In this document: positions 54,210-64,000 of the stretch, one piece after another
Position numbering within the stretch: the first letter of the stretch is position 1
Layout: each line of letters begins with the position of its first letter
NCBI GenBank assembly: GCA_965644295.1
Contig: CBFFRP010000076.1
Span: 1-64,000 of the forward strand
DNA from: Paraphysomonas bandaiensis
Taxonomy: Eukaryota; Chrysophyceae
Reading direction: 5' to 3'
Length of the DNA stretch: 64,000 bases
Program-made: the position numbers and the translations under genes
The notes under the pieces: model-generated
Seen by the model: only the letters and a program-made list of their open reading frames with translations
Database searches by the model: none
Told to the model about the DNA's origin: nothing

Positions 54210-57200
54210 CTACCAAACAAGCATGGTTCTATCTGACAAGTCACTGAACCTTTCCATAAATGTTTTAACTTCCCTTGCAGTGGCCTGCTCACTCTCTGTA
54301 AGCTGTGGATATTCAGAGAGCACCAGCTCCGGCCGATTTGACAGGGCGTTGATGAGCCACAAGGCCTTCACTGTGACCAGTTTAAGAACTCGTCTCGACA
54401 CAAGGCAGTACACCATGCAGGCCGGTGTCTGATTATCCTCAAAAGTGCTGTACGTGGGCAATGCTGTATTGCCACAGCACACTTCCATGTCTCCCACTGC
54501 ATCATATCGAAGTGAGACGCGTCGTCGTGTAGCGTGAGATGCTGTGAGGCTCCCCGTCATCTTACTGGAGTCATCATTGGCTCCACTCGACGGTCCATTA
54601 TTTGCAGAGGAGTTTAGATTAGTTGGTGTGTTGGAGGCGGATTCTTCATTGGGTATTGTGGGGAGCTGAATAAGCTCGAGTACTCCGGATAGAGAGAGGG
54701 ACTTGTTATTGGCGACGCAAACAGCAGGCAGTGACATAAGCCCCAATAACTCTTCAGTCACATCAATACTATCATGCAGTGACGGCTGTGAATTGTTCAA
54801 AAATATTCTCTTCACACTAGACATAAGATGACTGACACCACTGGGAGCAGAAATCTGGCCGACAAACAGATGTTAATTTAGGACAATAGTTGAGGAAAAA
54901 AAGCGTACATGAATGTATGTCAGCATCATCAATTCCAGTAAAGAGTCCACCAAGTGCTTTACATTCTCTGCAGACATGTACATAAGTCAGAACTGCTGAC
55001 GTTAGACTATATTACGCGTCCCAATTGCATCATCTGGATATGGTATAAACTACGGGAAACGTGTCATACTCACGTGACTTGACGTCACCAAAGCCGTAAT
55101 CTTCTACATGCATCTCACTGAGGGCAGAGGGAAGGTCGTCACTAACAACTTCAGGTGCTGGCATGCTCTGCACCAGATCTGATTCAAAAGGTTAAACCAT
55201 AAGTACACCAAGCAATGCACTACGCGCAGAATGCAAAATCTATTGCATTTAAACCTACCTATTAAACGCCCACCCCAAGAATATACTGTCCCATTATCCC
55301 CAACATCTCCCTTTTTCTTGCAATAGTCGAAGAATACGGTGCGCTGCAGACGCTCTATATGGCTCATATGTGCAGGTAGTTCCCCTGGAGACTCCTCTAC
55401 AGGCAGAATATCTACACAAATCAATATCATGAATACTGCATGACATAATACATTTATTGAGTATACACGGGACACTGCATACTTATAAAATAGTTCAACA
55501 TACTGGTGAGTGTGTACTTGCAGTATGACCTACTTTTTTCTTGCAACTGCCTGATGGTAATACACACAGTTGTTAATGCAGCGGAAATATCTCTCCTTAT
55601 TTGTATGGCCCTCACTCGGGAAGGGTGCAGCGCCCTGTGAACAGCCATTACTACACTACCGCTCAGCATTTAGACAATAAATCGTTATCGCTATTGCAGG
55701 ATTTACCCTCACACATATAGTGAAAATGTGGTTTACATATAGGTATTAAGAACTGCCCGTACAGCCACTGTGAGTATTCCAACACATATTCGCTTTGCAA
55801 TCTCCTTATGGTGTGACAGCACGTTGACGACATCGCAGATAACCCCCCTATCATAGATACACATTAAATACAACGAAAGACCATCATTGAATAAGTGCTA
55901 TCCAGAAATATGTAACGAACAAGTACCTAACGGTATAACGACAATATTCTGTGTAAGTACAATGTATACGCCATCGAGCAAGCGAGATATGCACGTATCA
56001 TGTTTTGCAGCAATAGCATATAACGCTAAATATGCACACCTGTAACTTAACCCCAGTGCTACTATTCCATTTGATACTTTGACGCCCCGTCTATATGGTG
56101 CATTGCTATTCCACTCCTACGAAAAATACAAGCATATAATGAGGACAGTAACAACCTATTCATGGATTTACACCTACACAGACTAGCATGTAGAGAAATG
56201 TATACACACTGTAAATACAGTCACCATAGGTGCATCTACCTCTCTACAAATGTCATCCATTATCATGGCCTCGAATACATGACCTGCTTGCATGACGCCT
56301 TCATCACATTTCTCCGGGATAACCTCATGAAAATCTGCAGCCCTTTGTACCAAGAGAGCCTCTATGGAATCCACACCTACCACAAACTATAACAACACCG
56401 CCCCGACACATACTGTAGCTAATTACGATATCATATAATACAATAAAGCAAGCACATTGCACATGTGTATGGGAATATATGTATCAGTACTTTAGGTAAA
56501 ATATTCATCATATTCGAGGAGATGGCAATGTATTGTGCGTACACTCCGCGTACCTTCGCTATCCCCACACGACGCTATCTGCGAGAGAAGATTCATCATA
56601 GCATCCCTTGCTGTCAGGAGACTGCACATGTTGAGACACCACTCCCTAACACATCATTAAGCCATAGCTATATACATGCCTCATATATATTTCAATGCAC
56701 GACTAGCACCATTGTTACCTGGAAGGGACTTCAAACAACGCAGGTGTGTGACTACGTTGAATATTGTGCAGACACTCATCTGCAGCCTTTGATAGCAAGA
56801 CCAGACTCTGTAATAATTTCCCATGTGGGCGATAGGCACTGGAAATAGCCCCCTAGATATATATTACACATTATCCGCTCTCACAATCACCATCAGCACC
56901 ATACAACGCTAACGTAAAAACACACTACAAGACTAACCATCCTGGAGTCTACTGATCCGGAGTAGCTGCCGGATGTATTTAGGCCTAATCCAGATGCAGC
57001 AAACGCCATAGCGGACACATTCATTCCGTCTTCATCACCATCAACGCTTTCCTGCCTGGTGCGAGACGACGTGCTACCATCCACACTCTGAGTATCGTCC
57101 TAATACCCACATATATCATATGAAACTAAACAACCAGAAACATTTAGTTGAGGTTAGGGGTTGTTGACTTACTTCCGACATGCTGCTCGGGGACGACCTC

Positions 57201-59505
57201 ACAATGACGCTAAACAAGTTACATGCATCCTCAATCATACGAAAAGCGTCCCTGTAGAAATACCACCATATAATCAGAAGACTACACGAGCACACAGCAG
57301 CACACATGCCAATTTCTTGGTATTTACTGCTCTCTGCAATATTATGCAAAGAACCACGTCAAATATTCACACACTGCACCAAAAAGAGTACAGAAACATA
57401 GTTCGTATCTATATCTATTCTATATTCAGCGAGAAATACATGATGTGTAGTTTATCCTTGCACCTGCATACTTTCGTTCGCTCTATCTCAGCATGCCCGA
57501 ACTGCAGCACCGTTGGGGCTGTACGAAAGAAGCAACTGGAGCCAGTAGGCATAGGAGTCTCAGAAAACTCCCCTGAAAACAAATCACTGGACGAACAGCA
57601 TTCGAAAGTCACATACTTACTGTGACTATCCTCAAGCACCTGCATAACCTTAGTGCCAATAATACCCGTGGCCTCAGGAAGACCACACCAGTGGTTTTTT
57701 CTGTAATGTCGGTCCAGGGCCTGCCGCCACCAAGAGCAAATTGCAAGACTGAATTTATCCCTACCATTCTATATCGATGCACCACCGAAATGAATTACAT
57801 TGATGAGTCAAGAACGGCAGCTACAACTACTATAGCATACATACTCTCGCTATTCATGCAAACGGCAATAGCAGATTGCATACCGATTCTCCTGTCTCCT
57901 CAGCACACTTCGATAAACATTGTTCAAGGATTTCGTCTAGCATATTCGGAGTCTGCAAAAGTATGTGGCCAACGGCATAGAACGGTAGCACACAGGACGA
58001 GTAGGCATGACCAACTTTTAAAAATACATGATCTTGTGAGGATGCCCTGAGGATTTTCTTGCTCTTGTACTACAAATGAACATTATGAGCACATGTATAG
58101 CATCTTGCAATCATATACACTATATTCTCAGCAGGTACTATACCTGAAAAGTAAACATCTTTTTACTTCCACTCTCCTCCTCCTCATGTTCGACCTCAAC
58201 AAGTCTGATAATATGAGAATTACACACTAAATGTAGACATCAAAAAACGCCATAGCCAATGCAGTATGCGTTTACTATATACTTCTATACATACTTGATG
58301 GGCTCATATATACCCTGGGAAGGAAGTAGGAAGTATTGACCGAGAGATGGCTGCTCAGAATCATCGAACCTGAAACAAGCATGAACACTCTAAACCAAAA
58401 TACTATTAAATATATCAAGTGGTATCTGAAATATCTAATTATGCCTACACGCTTTAACAGCGCTTCTACTTCTACGTGCCCATATACATATGCATCCAAG
58501 ATATGTATATTCTTATATCGATCTCACTTTTCCCACGGTATGCAGTGAGTCACTGGGACAACTATTTCTTTGAAGGCAAGAGAAGAAGACGCACAGGTGT
58601 CATCAATTATCACACTTGCAAACGGGCCATTTTGATTCCGCGAACTCTTTACTTGGATAGAAGCCTCTGTCTACGCAAAATAATTAGCACAGTGCAGCAA
58701 GAATACATATAACTCACGTCACCATTTTCCCATGTGAGGTTATCTACTACACCAGAAACATACACATCATAAGGGTGGTCCCACTTGAACTCTGATAAGG
58801 AGAACTTCTGACTATAAACCACCTCTGCCTGGCCATGATTGATGGAGCTGAATGTTACAATAACACATAGTTAACATATTACGAGCCCAGCCACGGTGAC
58901 ACCAATACACTTTTCAAGAGTTTACGACAATCACCATGCAGGATACACCACAATGTGATATTATACTTCTCGAATCTAATAGTACGCAACAAGGTGTTCG
59001 TCAAACCTGACTCCGAAATCCATCGCCCAGTTGTCTGTATTACACATACCCACCAGAACTCGTGAACCCGGCGCAAGCACAGTTAATCTGTCATAAACTT
59101 TCATTCAAGTTGTGTGAATAAATACCAATATATTAGAAGGGACTCCTCCAAACACACCAAAAACATGCGGCGTAAATTTTAGAATAGATACATACTTGTG
59201 GGACAGCGAGGATATTTTCCATTGACTTATAATAGCATCCAAAGCTTCACATGCCTAAATGTGATATAACTCTGTTGTTAGTCATGTCAGGCAATAACGC
59301 ACATGTGACGCCAGATCATCCAACCCGGTGTCGATGATGTTTATAGTACTCGCCACCACAGAATCACTAAATGACGTAATATTCGCCTCCAAATTCACTA
59401 CCAACTCATGAAGAGTGCTAATGCAGCGCGACACACTACAATGACGAGGTAAACTTTAAAGTGGTGAGTGGAGAGGAGCGCATACCGCACGTTATCTTGG
59501 TTCAT
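54210..59505 (-). CDS. Large many-exon gene of unknown function (possibly more than one gene)
   Basis: The minus strand holds a chain of short coding stretches bounded by GT and AG. The start MNQDNVR at 59505 (20-nt exon 59486-59505) continues at 59303-59435 (HELVVNLEANITSF) and 59254 (CEALDAIISQW). Then come the APGSRVLVG region near 59050, INHGQAEVVYSQKFSLSEF ending at 58718, FDDSEQPSLGQYFLLPSQG near 58350, an acidic-Lys stretch at 58200, helical segments at 57900-58030, and an Asp/Ser-rich linker at 56938-57098. The last exon is 54210 up to about 54824 (FMERFSDLSDRTMLVW at the end). Total may exceed 1,000 residues. No domain, signal peptide or membrane helix is recognised. Helical, acidic composition suggests a cytosolic scaffold. 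Exon joins in 55-57 kb are not worked out, so two genes are possible. It is divergent from eIF3f. Confidence 0.5.
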
Positions 59506-59657
59506 TGAACTCTAAATGACTTCACGCAAACATACGTTACTTCGATCCAACATGAAAGCAATCATAAGATACCAATACACGATAATCGGTGAGCGAAACA
59601 ATCACCAGCCCTTCGATACATATTACCCATACCAGTTATATGATGGGCGTTTATTGA

Positions 59658-59697
59658 GAGCAGAGTAGAGTAGAGTAGAGTAGAGTAGAGTAGAGGG
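59658..59697. repeat. (AGAGT)n microsatellite
   Basis: Seven to eight tandem AGAGT units, degenerate at the right end. It lies in the gap between the large minus-strand gene and eIF3f, which also contains TATACGGTATACACAC near 59745. Confidence 0.9.
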
Positions 59698-60006
59698 GAG
59701 GGTCACTTGGATCTATTATGTAGGACTACCATACGTATATCTATATATACGGTATACACACCACTGTACTACGCACCTTTATAAAAAAACGGTTGAGTTG
59801 TAAAAACTGAAATTTATTGTGTCTATTGAAGCTGCAGAGGGAGAATGATTGATTGACCGAAACCTGTTGAATGAAATGAATAAAATAAGAGGAGACATCC
59901 ATCCACATGAGCGGTCTGTGTATGTGTATGTATGGGCATAATGCGAACCAAGAACACTTGAATAGTAGGCATTTGCTCCGCATTCAGACATAAATATATA
60001 TTGACA

Positions 60007-60995
60007 ATGCAAGAGGCATTATTATTGAATAACGAGCACTTACCTGCAATCAGGCTTCATGCCACTGCAGTTTTCGGTATATTGAACAGTTTCATGAGAA
60101 GAGAAGACAGGCATTCCAGAGTGATTGGCACACTGCTAGGCGTGTCTCAAGAGGGATACATCGATGTAATACCTTATTCATTTAGTGGCGGGAAGCATGT
60201 GTTTATGTATGTTTGGCAGGTAATGGACAGCTTTCCTGTTCGTCATGTGGAGAAGAGCGATGAGATATATGTTGCCATCAATAAAGAGGACCACAAAAAG
60301 ATGTACGGTTTTCATAAGCGTATTAACCGTAAAGAAGTAATTGTTGGGTGGTATACTACTACCCTCCCAAATTCGGCGCTTATTGTTGACAACTCTTCAC
60401 TTATTCACGAGTTTTATAGCCATGAATGCAGAGATCCGATTCAGCTTGTAGTCGATACCAACTTGAGTTCAGGGACGGATAACATTGCTATTAAGGCTTT
60501 TATTAGTCAACCCATGATTGTTGGCACACATGCACTGGCGAATATGTTTCAAGAAATTAAAGTGGAGGTCGTAATGTCGGAGTCAGAGGTAACATTTGTG
60601 TGGTAATATTTGATTACAATAAAATGTTTCTGCAGGTGGCCTGCATCAATCACATGATCAAGGGTCAGGACCCTCGCACAGCCTTCTCCAGCAGTGAAAT
60701 TATATCCACCATCAACAGTCCAGCTACTGAACTAGTTAACTCCGTCTCACTGTTGGTAGATCTTGTGGATAAAGTTAGCGTTTATGTGTCTGAGGTCGTC
60801 AGTGGAAAAAGAGAAGCAGACCCCGAGGTGGGGATCATGCTCGCTGATATCATGAGTTCCTTGCAAGTGGTTAGCCCCGAGGATTTCAAAAAGTACTTCG
60901 ATAGCAAGACTCAAGACATGCTTATGGTATCTTTTCTTTCAACACTAACTAAAACTCAACTTGCTGTCGCGGAGAGACTGGTTCGGGTTCTCTGA
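60007..60995 (+). CDS. EIF3F: Translation initiation factor 3 subunit F (MPN domain)
   Basis: MPN-domain subunit of the eIF3 complex that binds the 40S ribosome. Exons 60007-60588 and 60636-60995, with a 47-nt intron, give 313 residues; human eIF3f has 357 because of a long Pro/Ala N-terminus missing here. Landmarks: HATAVFGILNSFMRR near 20, VIGTLLG, INRKEVIVGWYTT, the SSLIHEFYSHECRDPIQLVVDT block at about 126-147 and a helical C-terminal half ending AERLVRVL. The JAMM metal motif H-x-H with S-x7-D is absent, as in other MPN-minus eIF3f. ATG 60007 starts right before the first conserved strand. Subunit H or CSN6 are the nearest alternatives, but the block order fits F. Confidence 0.93.
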
Positions 60996-61652
60996 GTAGC
61001 CATAGCTGTGGTAAACAGTCGATGATAGTGAGTAACTTAGCAGCTGTTAATATTACTTTCATTTGGCTGTAAAGTGAAGTATAATTTGAGAGTTGAATAA
61101 TAATATCGTGTTCGTAAACCCGATGAACTGTATCATTAATTGTACTGTAGTCATTTGGTTTTTACTTTAACTTGCCGGATGACAAAGAGTCACGTAGAAT
61201 GGCATGTATAATGTATACTGCATACCAGAGTTAGGGAACAATATATATTTATTGGTGGATCGGCAAAATATTCCATCAACACTATTTCTGTTAAAGTAGC
61301 TCACAATATATTGCAATTTTAATAGGAAGCTTCTCATCTGTAGTGCAAAATATAAGTCCATGATATTTAATATTTATAGAGTTGTAAGACAATTGAAATT
61401 AGTGTGAATAAAAGCTTCGTACTTTAAAGTGAAAAAATATTTTCAAAACCAAATTAGCACACAAGCACACAACTATACGAATGTCACCACTACTAAATCC
61501 ACGTATTATACAAGGTTCAGTTCTTGTCAACATTACAATACTATTGCATAAATCTTATGGTATAAAATAATAATGAAGCCTGTAAGAAATTTAAATTCGA
61601 CGACATATACAATATACACCTATTCGTGAATGTATACATTACTACTGATCAT
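60996..61652. other. Intergenic with a hAT-arm fragment at 61226-61352
   Basis: AGAGTTAGGGAACAATATATATT...TGTTAAAGTAGCTCACAATA...AGCTTCTCATCTGTAG is a diverged left arm of the CAGGGCTAGG family. Nothing else is recognised. Confidence 0.6.
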
Positions 61653-62840
61653 TCAATTTTCTTCTTCATAAGTTCCTCTTACGACTTGAACACTGTCTCT
61701 AACATGCCACCTACCCATGGCCATCACATCCCGAATCTCTCCGTCTTCCTCTAACACTAATAAATCTGCATCGAAACCTTCCATTACTCGTCCCTTGCGC
61801 GGAAGTCGCAGGAAGTCTGCTACATTAGACGTGAGCATTGGAAGCACGACTGAGATCTCCCATCCCTCTCTCCATATCTTTAGGAGGGTTTCATGTAGCG
61901 TACATGCAGTACCGACCCCCATAGAGAGCAATGTTCCACTTCCGTCGAATATCGGCAAACTTCCCCCACAGTCCGAGCTGACGGTAAGCAAGTGCGCCGG
62001 AATTCCTCGTGTAAGCGCAAGAGAGATGGCCTCGGTGGCTGACCACCCCCTACCCACGACCGACTGTGGAAATGCGGTGATGTCCCCATGCATCCCATGC
62101 TGCGACATCAGCTCGCAAGCCTGGTCAAAGAGTGCTCTATTCCTATTAATGTGAGTGGGGTGGAACACCTTCGCGGGAAGTTCAGTCTCCGTTATGGCTC
62201 GTTGCACCATATCTAACCGTCTTTGACCCTCCCCCATGTGAAGATGCAATACACCCGCCTTGCCTGACAGCAAGCCTCCGACGTAGGCGTCACTGGCGAG
62301 ACGTACTAACTCATCGTACGTTGGCTGGCTCGATCGGTGATCGCTCAAGGCAAACTCACCAATTCCAATAACGGGCTCGATATATAATATATCAGACTTG
62401 GCACTGCCTGTGAGAGTAGTCAGTGGCAGGTGGTAGCCTCCAGTCCAGCAGAAAGCAGACATGCCTTCTTGTCTAAGACCATACACACGTGATACCACAT
62501 TTCCAGTAGACCGAGTACTGTCGTCGGTACCAAGCAATCCGATGACTGTGGTGACCCCAACGCTAGTAAACTGGCTAATTTGTACTTGAGGGACCTGAGT
62601 GGCAAATCCCCCCTCCCCCCCTCCACCGGTAATATGTGTGTGACAATCGATATATCCAGGAAACACCATTCTTCCACCCAGATCGACCACCTCCACCGAT
62701 ATACCGCTAGGTGCTTCGAAAGGCGAATCACTGAGTGCAAGAATCCTTCCTGCCCCTATCAGGATCGACTTAACCCCCTGTGGTTCAGGGGAGTACAGGT
62801 CCGCGTTATTTAAAACAATCAGTGACGCTTTATCACTCAT
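61653..62840 (-). CDS. iadA: Isoaspartyl dipeptidase (beta-aspartyl peptidase, M38 amidohydrolase)
   Basis: Hydrolyses beta-aspartyl dipeptides such as beta-Asp-Leu and, in cyanophycin users, beta-Asp-Arg. 395 residues in one exon; E. coli IadA has 390. Metal ligands His67 and His69 lie in DCHTHITGGGGEGG, with His201, His230 and Asp290 at spacing almost identical to E. coli (68, 70, 201, 230, 285). Substrate-site residues Glu76, Tyr136, Arg169 and Arg233 are also present. At position 162, where E. coli has the carboxylated bridging Lys, this protein has Glu (GIGEFALSDHRSS); a bridging Glu is a known alternative in amidohydrolases. No signal peptide, so cytosolic. The intronless structure and bacterial-type family suggest horizontal transfer, unproven. 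Divergent partner is the coiled-coil gene at 63389. Confidence 0.95.
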   Translation of the reverse strand: MSDKASLIVLNNADLYSPEPQGVKSILIGAGRILALSDSPFEAPSGISVEVVDLGGRMVFPGYIDCHTHITGGGGEGGFATQVPQVQISQFTSVGVTTVIGLLGTDDSTRSTGNVVSRVYGLRQEGMSAFCWTGGYHLPLTTLTGSAKSDILYIEPVIGIGEFALSDHRSSQPTYDELVRLASDAYVGGLLSGKAGVLHLHMGEGQRRLDMVQRAITETELPAKVFHPTHINRNRALFDQACELMSQHGMHGDITAFPQSVVGRGWSATEAISLALTRGIPAHLLTVSSDCGGSLPIFDGSGTLLSMGVGTACTLHETLLKIWREGWEISVVLPMLTSNVADFLRLPRKGRVMEGFDADLLVLEEDGEIRDVMAMGRWHVRDSVQVVRGTYEEEN

Positions 62841-63388
62841 ATTTAGCGGATCTATTCAGTCAGATGACCGATCACTCATGTTATTCAGTACTGTATCGTG
62901 ATGGATATGTCTGCTTGTATAGAAGGTGTATGTATCACTCACATCAGCTCAGTCTCACATATGATCTTCTTCATATCCATATGCTTCACTGTATCCTATC
63001 CTGCATACTGCTGCTGAATACCGTCAGAGTACAGGAATTATACTGCTGTATACATTGCTGTTATACGGTATACCCATGGGCATGATACACACAGCATGTC
63101 TATCATATACCTATATGTACGACCCTGTATAGACCCTGCTGTATATATGCATATATGCCACACGCCTGCATCACAACATCTGACGAGAGAGATTTGCTGC
63201 CAAACTCTCAAACCATGTTATGAGGAGTCGTTGATGTGCGGACATCAGCAGATGGGTTGCTGTGTTCTCACTTGTTTCATTGATTAGAGCCGCAGTGTCT
63301 TCTCATCATATCTATCTATATCTATATTCATATATCGATATTAACACTATTGGATCGTATCATAAGTGGATCGTAGCATCAGATCAAT
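62841..63388. promoter_or_regulatory. Shared divergent upstream region
   Basis: 548 bp. Dense in CTGCTGTATATA and TTATACGGTATACCC-type sequences (63040-63150), as in other divergent gaps. A TATCTA run lies at 63310-63335. Confidence 0.45.
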
Positions 63389-64000
63389 ATGGAAGAAATT
63401 AAACAATTGGCTCAAGAAATCGATGAAGTGATCTGTAAATTTGAAGATGTTGGGGATAATGATTTGTCTGAGTCGGATGAGCACCGAGTGATCGCGCCCT
63501 CAGAGCGACGCCAATCAGCAGAACACTGCTTTGAGTTAGCTCTTGCGGAATCTGAAAAAGAAAGCCTACAAGATGATGTCGCAATGTTGTCCTCGAGAAA
63601 TGAGGAGCTGGAGGACTGTATCCTTCATCAGCGCTTTATCATTGACTTACTGAAAAATTTGAACGAGAAACTGTACAAGAAAGCTGGGACTGATGACGAG
63701 GCCTTAAACGAGGAAATCCGTCAATTGAACGACACCCTTCTCACGTATAACGATCGAAGTCTAGAGTTGCAGGAGAACTCTTCAGCCAATACCCTCCGAC
63801 ATTCCAAATATATACCGAGTCCTAGGAAGACAAAGAGCAATACGAAAATGGCTGTTGAGATGGGCGAGATGCAGCTAATGGTATCCCAATTAAAAGGGTC
63901 CCTTGCAGCTGCTCTTGCCCGACAGGAAGACCACCAGCGTATTCGTCGACTGCTTGAACAGGAGCTGAACGAGGAACGGCTGAAAAGACTTCACGCAGAG
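63389..64000 (+). CDS. Coiled-coil protein, partial at the right edge
   Basis: 204 codons are open to the window end. ATG 63389 begins MEEIKQLAQEIDEVICKF. Heptad-like Leu spacing with high Glu, Lys and Gln is clear at about residues 50-130 (ESLQDDVAML, EELEDCILHQ, NEEIRQLNDTLLTY) and again from about 165 to the edge (QLMVSQLKGSLAAALARQ, LLEQELNEERLKRL). A Ser/Lys-rich hinge with PSPRK near 145 separates the two. A centrosomal, ciliary or cytoskeletal role would be typical for such proteins, but no family is recognised. Confidence 0.75.
   Translation, partial: MEEIKQLAQEIDEVICKFEDVGDNDLSESDEHRVIAPSERRQSAEHCFELALAESEKESLQDDVAMLSSRNEELEDCILHQRFIIDLLKNLNEKLYKKAGTDDEALNEEIRQLNDTLLTYNDRSLELQENSSANTLRHSKYIPSPRKTKSNTKMAVEMGEMQLMVSQLKGSLAAALARQEDHQRIRRLLEQELNEERLKRLHAE

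Noticed and set aside
60007-60995. Active JAMM deubiquitinase
   Set aside because: The H-x-H...S-x7-D metal motif is missing. Block order matches eIF3f.
1-62840. Cyanophycin genes as a bacterial-style operon or cluster
   Set aside because: They are 60 kb apart with unrelated genes between and separate divergent partners, so only a functional link is claimed.

Overview
The window is nuclear DNA of a microbial eukaryote (a protist) that I cannot place in a clade. Genes are compact. Most are split by short GT-AG introns of about 40-65 nt, with a few of 150-200 nt. The products are eukaryote-specific: proteasome beta-2, eIF3f, V-ATPase c, RAB5IF, an ARL2BP-like protein, CaMKs, PLBD and a Myb/SANT array. 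Intergenic DNA is AT-rich and full of DNA transposons (hAT, a MULE, palindromic MITEs) and LINE-like fragments. No rRNA, tRNA or CRISPR array was recognised.

Layout. 1-9.9 kb: secreted cyanophycinase-like gene (-, runs off the left edge), a 1.56 kb tetranucleotide array, a PDI-like gene (+), a hAT element, an ARL2BP-like gene (-) and an aldo/keto-reductase-fold gene (+). 13-23.4 kb: eight-repeat Myb gene (-), a second ATAC-type array, RAB5IF (+), LINE and MITE debris, a disordered protein (-) and a secreted pectate-lyase-fold protein (+). 26-35 kb: GH81 beta-1,3-glucanase (-) and two head-to-head paralogous CaMK genes. 35-38.5 kb: nested repeats. 38.7-42.8 kb: a membrane coiled-coil protein (-), PSMB2 (+), a small protein (-) and V-ATPase c (+). 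43.3-46.8 kb: a MULE inside a hAT element. 48.5-51 kb: phospholipase B-like (-). 52-53.5 kb: a hAT element inside an 89-bp MITE. 54.2-59.5 kb: an unidentified many-exon gene (-). 60-64 kb: eIF3f (+), isoaspartyl dipeptidase (-) and a coiled-coil protein (+, runs off the right edge).

Two themes stand out. First, eighteen of the twenty host genes form nine divergent head-to-head pairs. Transposons lie almost entirely in the regions between gene 3' ends, and palindromic GTATAC/CTGTATA sequences recur in the shared promoter gaps. Second, the window is rich in degradative enzymes: cyanophycinase plus isoaspartyl dipeptidase (the two steps of cyanophycin breakdown), a GH81 laminarinase, PLBD and a pectate-lyase-fold protein. 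GH81 and PLBD share a short cytosolic E-x-S-P-L-[L/I] signal followed by a membrane anchor. The simplest reading, an inference, is a phagotroph that digests cyanobacterial, algal or fungal prey in an endolysosomal compartment.
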